From: Terriglobia bacterium
GTDB lineage: Bacteria; Acidobacteriota; Terriglobia; UBA7540
Reading direction: 5' to 3'
DNA: 10,952 nt
NCBI GenBank assembly: GCA_030040515.1
Contig: JASHTO010000657.1
Location: forward strand, 1-10,952
In this document: positions 6,374-10,952 of the stretch, piece by piece
Layout: every line of letters begins with the position of its first letter
Position numbering within the stretch: position 1 is the first letter of the stretch
Position numbers and translations under genes: made by a program
The notes under the pieces: model-generated
Told to the model about the DNA's origin: nothing
What the model saw: only the letters and a program-made list of their open reading frames with translations
Database searches by the model: none

Positions 6374-8416
6374 TTGAGCCGCCCGACAAACACCTTCCCA
6401 CTTCTCATCTCGCGCCGAGCCCTCACTTGGGCGGCAGTCATTAGCCTGCTCGCCATCATGGAAGCGGCAATGCTGCTTTCGGTGCGCCAGGAGTCGCAGA
6501 CCTGCGATGAGGCTTACAACCTGTTCGCGGGTTATGAATATCTGACGGCGGGGGACTTTTCGATCAGCCCAGCCCACCCGCCCCTCTCGCGGGACGTGGG
6601 GGCGTTGCCGCTGCTCGCCCTGCGGCCCATCGTTCCCCCCATGCCCAACGGTGAGGCCGGAGACTTCCGCGGCGGGCGCGTCTTTGTTTACGCGAATCGG
6701 GCGGAGCAGATTTTGTTCGACACGCGCGCGGCCATGACGGTGTTTCCGTTGCTGATGGCCCTGCTGATCTTCCTCGCGGCGCGGGAAATGTTCGGGCCGG
6801 AGGCAGCAATGGTCGCCCTTGCCCTGGCTGCGTTCGAGCCCAATTTCCTGGCGCATGGACCGCTCCTCACAAATGACGTAGCCCTTGCGACCTGCCTGTT
6901 CGCCGCCGCCTACGCCTTTTGGCGCTACGTGCAGAAGCCGGGCCCATGGCGCCTGGGAGTCTGCGGAATCGCCTGCGGCCTGACGCTTGTTTCCAAGCAC
7001 TCCGGCCTGATTCTCTTCCCCATTCTGCTTTTGTTGGCGCTCGTCGAACTGGCGACCGCGCCCGCGGCACGGGCCACGACGACCGCGAATGGGCTGCCGC
7101 CCGCCACCTCTCAGCCCGCCCAACGACGCGCCCTGCGGCTGGCCATGGCGCTTGCCGTGATCGCGGCGATTTCCTTCGCGGTGCTTTGGAGTTTCTATGA
7201 CCTTCGCTACGCCGACCAGCCCACCGGACCGGGAGTTGCACCCATGCTGGCTTCCGTGGGGAGCATCGCGCACAGCCGGCTGATGGCCTTCAGCATCGCC
7301 CATGCCGCGCGATTCCACCTGCTGCCCCAGGCCTTCCTCGAGGGGCTGGTGTTCCTTCTGGCCACGGAGTCGCGGCCCACTTGTCTTCTGGGAACGCGCT
7401 ACCTGCACGGCGTGTGGTTCTACTTCCCCACCGTGCTGGCAATCAAATGCACGCTGGGATTCTTGCTGCTGCTCGCTCTCGCGCTCTTTGCGCGGCTAGC
7501 GCGGTCGCGCGAGAGTCGCCGGGAGGCGCTTTGGATGCTGGTTCCGGCGGCTGTCTTTCTTGCCGCCACGGTGACCTCAAACCTGAACATCGGGGTGCGG
7601 CACGTGCTTCCCATCTTTCCGTTCCTGATCGTGTGGGCGGCGGCGGGAGCGTGGAAGCTGGCAAAAAGCTCGCGCGCCGCGCTGGTGGCCGTGAGCGCGC
7701 TGGTGCTGCTGCACGTGGCTTCCTCGCTGCGGGCATATCCCGACTATCTGCCTTATTCCAACGAGCTCTGGGGCGGACCCTCTCAAACCTATCGCGTCCT
7801 GACCGATTCGAATGTGGACTGGGGCCAAAGCCTCCCCGCCGTGAAGCGCTACCTAGCCGTGTCTTCCTCGGAACCTTGCTGGATGGCCTATTTCGGCACC
7901 GTAGACCCCGCTTACTTCGGCATTCCCTGCAGCCAGATGCCTGTGGAGACAGCCATCATCTGGGGCCGGCCGCTGCGTGAAATCCCTCCCACGATTGAAG
8001 GCACGGTGCTGGTGAGCGCCACGGAAATGTCGGGCCAGTTCTGGGGGCCGGACAACCTCAATCCCTACGAGCAATTCCGTCTCGCGCGCCCCACGGAAAA
8101 TCTCGGCGGCTCGATTCTGGTTTATCACGGCAAGTTTGAAGTGCCGCTGGCCTCCGCCCTTAGCCGAGTTACCCCGGCCCTGGCCCTTTCCGACCGCGGT
8201 GAGTTCGACTCCGCCCTGGCGGAATTGCATGCCGCGGAGGCCCTCGCCCCGCAGTCGGTGGACGTGCAATTCGCCCTGGGCCGCGTTTTCAAAGCCGCGG
8301 GCCGCGCCGATGATGCGCGCCAGGCCTTCCAGAACGCCCTTCGCCTGGCCACCACCATCCACCCGGAATCCCAGCCCGATTGGATTCCGATCATTCGGAG
8401 TGAACTGGCGAAGTAG
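6374..8416 (+). CDS. PMT/ArnT-like lipid-linked-sugar glycosyltransferase with TPR-like C-terminus
   Basis: This 680-residue polytopic protein has a first helix at about 17-36. The catalytic-type loop follows: TCDEAYNLFAGYEYL (43-57), with D45/E46 where PMT and ArnT relatives carry the catalytic acid, then AGDFSISPAHPPL (59-71). Further marks are NFLAHGPLLTNDVA (157-170), NIGVRHVLPIFPFL (405-418) and TDSNVDWGQSLPAVKRYL (477-494), the last two being signatures of the phospholipid-carrier-dependent glycosyltransferase 39/83-type group. About ten helices lie between 17 and 452. A soluble part follows, and residues about 598-662 look like two TPR units (FDSALAELHAAEALAP, then VQFALGRVFKAAGRADDARQAFQNAL). 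It should transfer a sugar from polyprenyl phosphate to an extracytoplasmic acceptor; which one is unknown. TTG at 6374 is the only start between the in-frame TAA at 6359-6361 and the first helix. The first ATG (residue 29) would remove that helix. The HAD gene follows after 83 nt and may share its transcript. Confidence 0.88.
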   Translation: MSRPTNTFPLLISRRALTWAAVISLLAIMEAAMLLSVRQESQTCDEAYNLFAGYEYLTAGDFSISPAHPPLSRDVGALPLLALRPIVPPMPNGEAGDFRGGRVFVYANRAEQILFDTRAAMTVFPLLMALLIFLAAREMFGPEAAMVALALAAFEPNFLAHGPLLTNDVALATCLFAAAYAFWRYVQKPGPWRLGVCGIACGLTLVSKHSGLILFPILLLLALVELATAPAARATTTANGLPPATSQPAQRRALRLAMALAVIAAISFAVLWSFYDLRYADQPTGPGVAPMLASVGSIAHSRLMAFSIAHAARFHLLPQAFLEGLVFLLATESRPTCLLGTRYLHGVWFYFPTVLAIKCTLGFLLLLALALFARLARSRESRREALWMLVPAAVFLAATVTSNLNIGVRHVLPIFPFLIVWAAAGAWKLAKSSRAALVAVSALVLLHVASSLRAYPDYLPYSNELWGGPSQTYRVLTDSNVDWGQSLPAVKRYLAVSSSEPCWMAYFGTVDPAYFGIPCSQMPVETAIIWGRPLREIPPTIEGTVLVSATEMSGQFWGPDNLNPYEQFRLARPTENLGGSILVYHGKFEVPLASALSRVTPALALSDRGEFDSALAELHAAEALAPQSVDVQFALGRVFKAAGRADDARQAFQNALRLATTIHPESQPDWIPIIRSELAK

Positions 8417-8487
8417 CTCCGCGAGGGGCGCAATAGCGCGTAGCGGAAGCCGTGATTGCGCGGCAAAATGGAAGCGTAGGAGCACAG

Positions 8488-8494
8488 AAGGAGG
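8488..8494 (+). promoter_or_regulatory. Shine-Dalgarno site that sets the HAD gene start
   Basis: AAGGAGG at 8488-8494 lies 5 nt before the GTG at 8500. The longer in-frame alternative, GTG at 8452, has no such site and would add 16 residues upstream of the HAD fold. The shorter start is therefore preferred. Confidence 0.85.
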
Positions 8495-8499
8495 CAGTC

Positions 8500-9195
8500 G
8501 TGAAGCATCGCCGTGCAGCAAATGGCGGAATCGCTTTCCTTTTTGACCTTGACGGGACACTGATCGACAGCGTCTATCAGCACGTGCTGGCGTGGCAGGC
8601 GGCGCTGGAGGAGGCGGGCATCGATCTCTCCGTCTGGCGGATTCATCGCCGCATGGGAATGAGCGGAGGCCTGTTCATGCACGCCCTGGTGCGCGAAATG
8701 GGCCGCCCCATCACGCCTCAAGTGGCCACCCAATTGGTGCGCTCGCACAAGCAGGCCTATCTGCGCCAGGCCAAGCAGGTTCGGCCGCTGCCCGGCGCGC
8801 GGGAATTGCTCGCCGCGCTGACGCAGGCAAAAGTGCCCTGGGCCATCGCTACCAGCGGGCGGCTCGAAACAGCCCAAAGCGCGCTTGACACGCTCGGAGT
8901 GGGCAAGGGCGCAACCATCATCACCCGCGATCTGGTGCCCCGAGCCAAACCCGACCCGGACCTGTTTCTCGCCGCCGCCGCGCGCCTGCGCGTGCCCATT
9001 ACCAATGCCGTGGTGGTGGGCGACAGCGTCTGGGACCTGCTCGCCGCCCGCCGCTGCCGCGCCTTGGGAGTCGGCCTGCTCTCCGGAGGCTATGGCCAGG
9101 ACGAACTGGAACGAGCCGGCGCCTACCGCGTCTATCAAGACCCCGCCGACCTCCTCCGCCACCTCGACGAAGTGGGCGTGCGATCGCAGAATTGA
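8500..9195 (+). CDS. HAD-superfamily hydrolase (subfamily IA phosphatase)
   Basis: The protein has 231 residues from GTG at 8500. All four HAD motifs are present. Motif I is FDLDGT (15-20), with nucleophile D16 and acid/base D18. Motif II is ATSG (117-120), with S119. Motif III is K150 in AKPDPDLF. Motif IV is GDSVWD (174-179), with metal-binding D175 and D179. A helical C1 cap lies between motifs I and II (about 25-95), as in phosphoglycolate phosphatase and beta-phosphoglucomutase relatives. It should be a soluble cytosolic Mg-dependent phosphatase on a small sugar phosphate or similar metabolite, but the substrate cannot be assigned. Length and motif spacing are normal for subfamily IA. 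It lies 83 nt after the PMT-like gene in the same direction and may be cotranscribed. A role in sugar-phosphate supply for that enzyme is only a guess. TGA is at 9193-9195. Confidence 0.93.
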   Translation: MKHRRAANGGIAFLFDLDGTLIDSVYQHVLAWQAALEEAGIDLSVWRIHRRMGMSGGLFMHALVREMGRPITPQVATQLVRSHKQAYLRQAKQVRPLPGARELLAALTQAKVPWAIATSGRLETAQSALDTLGVGKGATIITRDLVPRAKPDPDLFLAAAARLRVPITNAVVVGDSVWDLLAARRCRALGVGLLSGGYGQDELERAGAYRVYQDPADLLRHLDEVGVRSQN

Positions 9196-9253
9196 GGGAG
9201 GACTGGATTGCATTTTTTTCTTTTCTCAGCCTCTTTATTTCTTGAATCAGCCT

Positions 9254-9280
9254 CCCCTCGCCCCCGCAGGGGGAGAGGGG
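9254..9280. repeat. GC-rich hairpin repeat
   Basis: The left arm CCCCTCGCCCCC (9254-9265) pairs with GGGGGAGAGGGG (9269-9280) over 12 positions with one G-A mismatch, around a GCA loop. The T-rich tract lies before the hairpin on the plus strand, not after it, so it does not look like an intrinsic terminator for the HAD gene. Similar CCCTCGCCCC...GGGGAGAGGG palindromes are scattered intergenic repeats in many GC-rich bacteria. Confidence 0.7.
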
Positions 9281-9310
9281 GCTTCACCAATTATCATTAG
9301 CCAAACCCCT

Positions 9311-9421
9311 AGCGCAGACCGTTGGATTTGCGGTCTGCGGGTTTTCATTAACGTCAATTCGGTAAGATGGGATCGCGCGTCAAAGTAAGAGACGCGGACC
9401 GCAAAGGCGGCGGTTCGCGCT
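9311..9421. repeat. Two diverged, oppositely oriented copies of a 29-bp hairpin repeat
   Basis: Copy 1 is 9311-9339 on the plus strand and copy 2 is 9421-9393 on the minus strand. Aligned without gaps they agree at 22 of 29 positions, including AGCGC at the start and TTTGCGGTC near the end. Each folds into its own hairpin. Copy 2 has a 10-bp stem (9393-9402 with 9410-9419) with one G-T wobble and a 7-nt loop. Differences fall in loops and in paired positions that keep pairing, as expected for a repeat family kept as a structure. Confidence 0.7.
9313..9345 (+). terminator. Probable intrinsic terminator downstream of the HAD gene
   Basis: A perfect 9-bp stem CGCAGACCG / CGGTCTGCG (9313-9321 with 9331-9339) encloses a 9-nt loop and is followed by GGTTTT (9340-9345). 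It lies about 118 nt after the HAD stop codon. The T-run is short, and the stem is also one of a pair of related repeats, so termination may be incidental. Confidence 0.5.
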
Positions 9422-9702
9422 ACACAATTCCTCCAAAAATAACCCACCCCCTGCGTGAAATCCCGCAGTCAATCGCTTAGCCGCCCCAGGTAAGGTTCAG
9501 GCCCTATTACCCGTAAGCAATTCCAGCCTAAGTATTTAACTCAAGGTATATGTTTTTTGTGTAATGGAACTGAAATTGCCCATCTTTTCTGGGGGATTAG
9601 TGTTTATGGGTGATTTCGCGCACTCTATTTCGGGCGCTGCAGGCCAGCTTGGTTCGCGCCGGTCGCGCTTGCGTGGGCTCAGGGGCGCTAAGCAGCTCAG
9701 AA

Positions 9703-9773
9703 AAAACGAAGCTGGGAACATATTGAAAACAAAGGGCCGCGAAAGGCAACTTTCAAAACGAAGCTGGGAACAT
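9703..9773 (+). repeat. 19-bp direct repeat, period 52 bp
   Basis: AAAACGAAGCTGGGAACAT occurs perfectly at 9703-9721 and again at 9755-9773. Both copies are followed by similar AT-rich sequence (ATTGAAAAC and GTTTAAAAA). The 33 nt between them include GGGCCGCGAAAGGC. No function is evident. It could be the remnant of an insertion or excision, or part of a larger dispersed element. Confidence 0.85.
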
Positions 9774-9828
9774 GTTTAAAAATAAGGATTGCAGCATTTC
9801 TCAGGAATGCAAAAGAGACAAAAACAAT

Positions 9829-9911
9829 TTCGCGCAAAGACGCAAAGGCACGTGCGCCAGGATTGCATTGCTTACATGGCGATGCTTTGCGCCTTGGCGC
9901 CTTTGCGCGAA
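9829..9911. repeat. 83-bp imperfect palindrome (GCGCAAAG-type repeat), possible terminator
   Basis: Arms 9829-9851 and 9889-9911 pair at 20 of 23 positions. The outer 11 bp, TTCGCGCAAAG / CTTTGCGCGAA, are perfect. The left arm has an internal direct repeat, CGCAAAG twice with one base between. GTGTTTTTC follows the right arm (9912-9920), so it could also terminate rightward transcription. Intergenic repeats built from CGCAAAG units that read 'CTTTGCG...GCGAA' are, from general memory, common in several phyla. Confidence 0.75.
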
Positions 9912-9963
9912 GTGTTTTTCTTTTCCTCAGAATTGTTCACGGGTTCGGATACGCGTGTCACGC

Positions 9964-10013
9964 TGTAGCGGCACTCTATGAGCGCCGGCGATGGTCGATA
10001 GACCGCCGCTACA
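9964..10013. repeat. 50-bp element with 9-bp perfect terminal inverted repeats
   Basis: TGTAGCGGC (9964-9972) and GCCGCTACA (10005-10013) form perfect inverted ends. Inside is a second small hairpin, GGTC-GATA-GACC (9993-10004). The end TGTAGCGGC resembles the TGTAGCGCG that borders the hairpin copy at 9393-9421. This fits a REP- or MITE-like palindromic element. No transposase is present in the window. Confidence 0.7.
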
Positions 10014-10078
10014 ATAACTGATTGCCGACTCTACTCGACCCCATTATCCTTTACCAGCTTTCCCGCCGCCCAAGGCGA

Positions 10079-10087
10079 TGGTATACT
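10079..10087 (+). promoter_or_regulatory. Extended -10 promoter for the PIN gene
   Basis: TGGTATACT at 10079-10087 is an extended -10 (TG-n-TATACT; hexamer 5 of 6). The -35 region at about 10059-10064 (TTTCCC) is poor, as is common with extended -10 promoters. Transcription would start near 10094, leaving a 5' leader of about 77 nt before the PIN start and about 34 nt before the upstream ATG at 10128. Confidence 0.55.
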
Positions 10088-10127
10088 CCACTGGATATCC
10101 CGCGAGGCAATTTTAGGAGAAAAATTC

Positions 10128-10313
10128 ATGCCGGGACTGTTGAACAGGTTCCAGATGGAGGTCATATCTGATGTCTTGGGAATTGGGAACCATTCGCGTA
10201 ATATTTGTCATCATAACTTCCGCCGCAGCAGTTCATCTTCATCCCTTTGGTTACTCCAGGTTACAGTCGATGGCGCTGGGATTAGCCCTGGGGATTTTCT
10301 TCGTCTTCTTTGA
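10128..10313 (+). CDS. Upstream overlapping reading frame (possible leader peptide), doubtful
   Basis: An ATG at 10128 is preceded by AGGAG (10115-10119) with 8 nt spacing, a good initiation signal. It sits just after the predicted promoter and opens 61 codons that overlap the first 47 codons of the PIN gene in another frame. The peptide (MPGLLNRFQMEVIS...) has a run of six serines and resembles nothing I recognise. The overlapping PIN frame clearly encodes the conserved membrane domain, so most of this frame is probably not a conserved protein. It may be translated as a regulatory leader, or the AGGAG may be chance. Confidence 0.2.
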   Translation: MPGLLNRFQMEVISDVLGIGNHSRNICHHNFRRSSSSSSLWLLQVTVDGAGISPGDFLRLL

Positions 10314-10952
10314 AATGCGCCTGGAAAGAGCCAGCCTGAAGCGGCTGATGGGCGCGGCTTTTGGCTCAATCCTGGGCATTCTGGGCGCGTTGATGATCAG
10401 CCACCTGCTCAGCCTGACGGCCATCGACAAGGCGGTGAATTCATTTTTCCAGGTGACGCTGCTTCTGCTCATGGCCTACGTGGGCCTGGTGTTGGGCGCC
10501 AACAAGGGCGACCTGCTGAATCTCGGCGCTCTGGGCGGGCTTTTTTCCGCGGAAAAGCCGGTGCGTAAACATTTTAAGATTCTGGACACCAGCGTCATCA
10601 TCGACGGGCGCATCGCGGACGTTTGCGACACCAGCTTTATTGATGGAACGCTCATCATTCCGCAGTTCGTGCTGCGCGAATTACAGTTGGTGGCGGACTC
10701 CTCCGATCCTCTGAAGCGCAATCGGGGACGACGGGGGCTGGACATCCTTCAGCGCATGCAGAAGATAAGCAACATCACGGTGCAAATTGTCGAGGAGGAT
10801 TTCCCCCAGCTTCGCGAGGTTGACCTGAAGCTCATCGAGCTGGCACGCGCTTACGAAGGGAAGATCGTCACCAACGATTTCAATCTCAACAAAGTCGCCC
10901 AGCTCCAGGGCGTTCCGGTGCTGAATATCAACGATTTGGCCAACGCCCTGAA
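10171..10952 (+). CDS. Membrane-anchored PIN-domain protein (PIN-TRAM/YacL type), C-terminus cut off
   Basis: I translated 260 codons from ATG 10171 to the window edge without a stop. GGAGGT (10157-10162), 8 nt before the ATG, sets the start. The N-terminus has four hydrophobic helices (about 7-24, 33-48, 60-81, 92-110), with KRLMGAAFGSILGILGAL (57-74) as in the YacL family. A PIN nuclease domain follows from about 136: DTSVIIDGRIADV (139-151), then VLRELQ with E170, D218, and VTNDFN with D236. These acidic residues (D139, E170, D218, D236) are the metal-binding set of PIN ribonucleases. The TRAM RNA-binding domain expected at the C-terminus lies beyond the edge. The protein probably acts on RNA at the membrane; its exact target is not known. 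In many bacteria the family sits beside ispD, which cannot be checked here. It is set apart from the upstream genes by terminator-like repeats and has its own promoter. Confidence 0.93.
   Translation, partial: MSWELGTIRVIFVIITSAAAVHLHPFGYSRLQSMALGLALGIFFVFFEMRLERASLKRLMGAAFGSILGILGALMISHLLSLTAIDKAVNSFFQVTLLLLMAYVGLVLGANKGDLLNLGALGGLFSAEKPVRKHFKILDTSVIIDGRIADVCDTSFIDGTLIIPQFVLRELQLVADSSDPLKRNRGRRGLDILQRMQKISNITVQIVEEDFPQLREVDLKLIELARAYEGKIVTNDFNLNKVAQLQGVPVLNINDLANAL

Larger units (their letters stand above)
9196..10127. other. Long gene-free intergenic region rich in palindromic and direct repeats
   Basis: I find no credible gene in these roughly 930 bp. Short open frames at 9564-9779 and 9772-9981 lack ribosome binding sites and run through repeat sequence. 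The region holds a GC-rich hairpin (9254-9280), two related inverted hairpins (9311-9339, 9393-9421), a 19-bp direct repeat (9703-9721, 9755-9773), a long imperfect palindrome (9829-9911), a 50-bp element with 9-bp inverted ends (9964-10013), and the promoter of the PIN gene. Composition is more AT-rich than the genes on either side, most clearly at 9195-9250, 9530-9620 and 9700-9830. I see no repeated structure in 9430-9700 beyond weak stems. Confidence 0.75.

Noticed and set aside
6206..7408. Long minus-strand open frame (400 codons) across the start of the PMT-like gene
   Set aside because: It is antisense to a gene with clear family motifs. Its product is rich in Arg, Gly and Gln without hydrophobic core patterns, as expected of a shadow frame in GC-rich DNA.
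8452..8499. Longer N-terminus for the HAD protein from GTG 8452
   Set aside because: The GTG at 8500 has AAGGAGG at 5 nt spacing and begins just before the HAD fold. The extra 16 residues have no support.
8125..9213. Minus-strand open frame of 362 codons across the PMT tail and HAD gene
   Set aside because: It is antisense to the HAD gene, whose four catalytic motifs are intact, and it has no domain signal.
9254..9280. GC-rich hairpin as intrinsic terminator of the HAD gene
   Set aside because: No T-run follows it on the plus strand; the T-rich stretch is upstream. The hairpin at 9313-9345 is the better candidate.
9564..9981. Two short plus-strand open frames (9564-9779 and 9772-9981)
   Set aside because: There is no Shine-Dalgarno, they run through direct and inverted repeats, and the peptides show no recognisable pattern.

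Overview
The window most resembles a chromosomal segment of an acidobacterium. It is GC-rich, and it carries two tandem copies of the Acidobacterial Duplicated Orphan Permease (ADOP) family. Its intergenic DNA is full of small palindromic repeats, and two of its genes appear to start with TTG. No species can be named from the sequence alone. There is no rRNA, tRNA, CRISPR array, transposase or phage gene. Both ends cut through genes.

Layout. Positions 1-6149 are all coded on the minus strand. Reading in the direction of transcription, they hold a GT-C-type membrane glycosyltransferase candidate (6149-4770), a family 2 glycosyltransferase overlapping it by 4 nt (4773-4009), a complete ADOP permease (3782-1308), and a second ADOP permease that runs off the left edge (1155-1). 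A 224-bp divergent region with several hairpins (6150-6373) separates this block from plus-strand genes. These are a PMT/ArnT-like membrane glycosyltransferase with a TPR-like tail (6374-8416) and a HAD-superfamily phosphatase (8500-9195). A gene-free stretch of about 930 bp (9196-10127) follows, with at least six palindromic or direct repeats. The window ends inside a membrane-anchored PIN (PIN-TRAM/YacL type) protein with a clear promoter and ribosome binding site (10171-10952).

How the genes may work together. The minus-strand GT2/GT-C pair is translationally coupled. It fits a scheme in which the cytosolic GT2 charges a polyprenyl-phosphate with a sugar and the polytopic GT-C enzyme transfers that sugar outside the membrane. 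The divergent PMT-like enzyme would be a second user of lipid-linked sugar. This is inference from fold and context; donor and acceptor cannot be read from the sequence. The ADOP proteins resemble MacB/FtsX permeases but have no ATPase or membrane-fusion partner visible here. The PIN protein is probably an unrelated housekeeping gene.

I found no clear new multi-gene system. The points most worth a second look are the overlapping upstream reading frame with its own strong ribosome binding site before the PIN gene, the dense cluster of unlike palindromes in 9196-10127, and the inverted 8-bp tandem repeats between the two ADOP genes.
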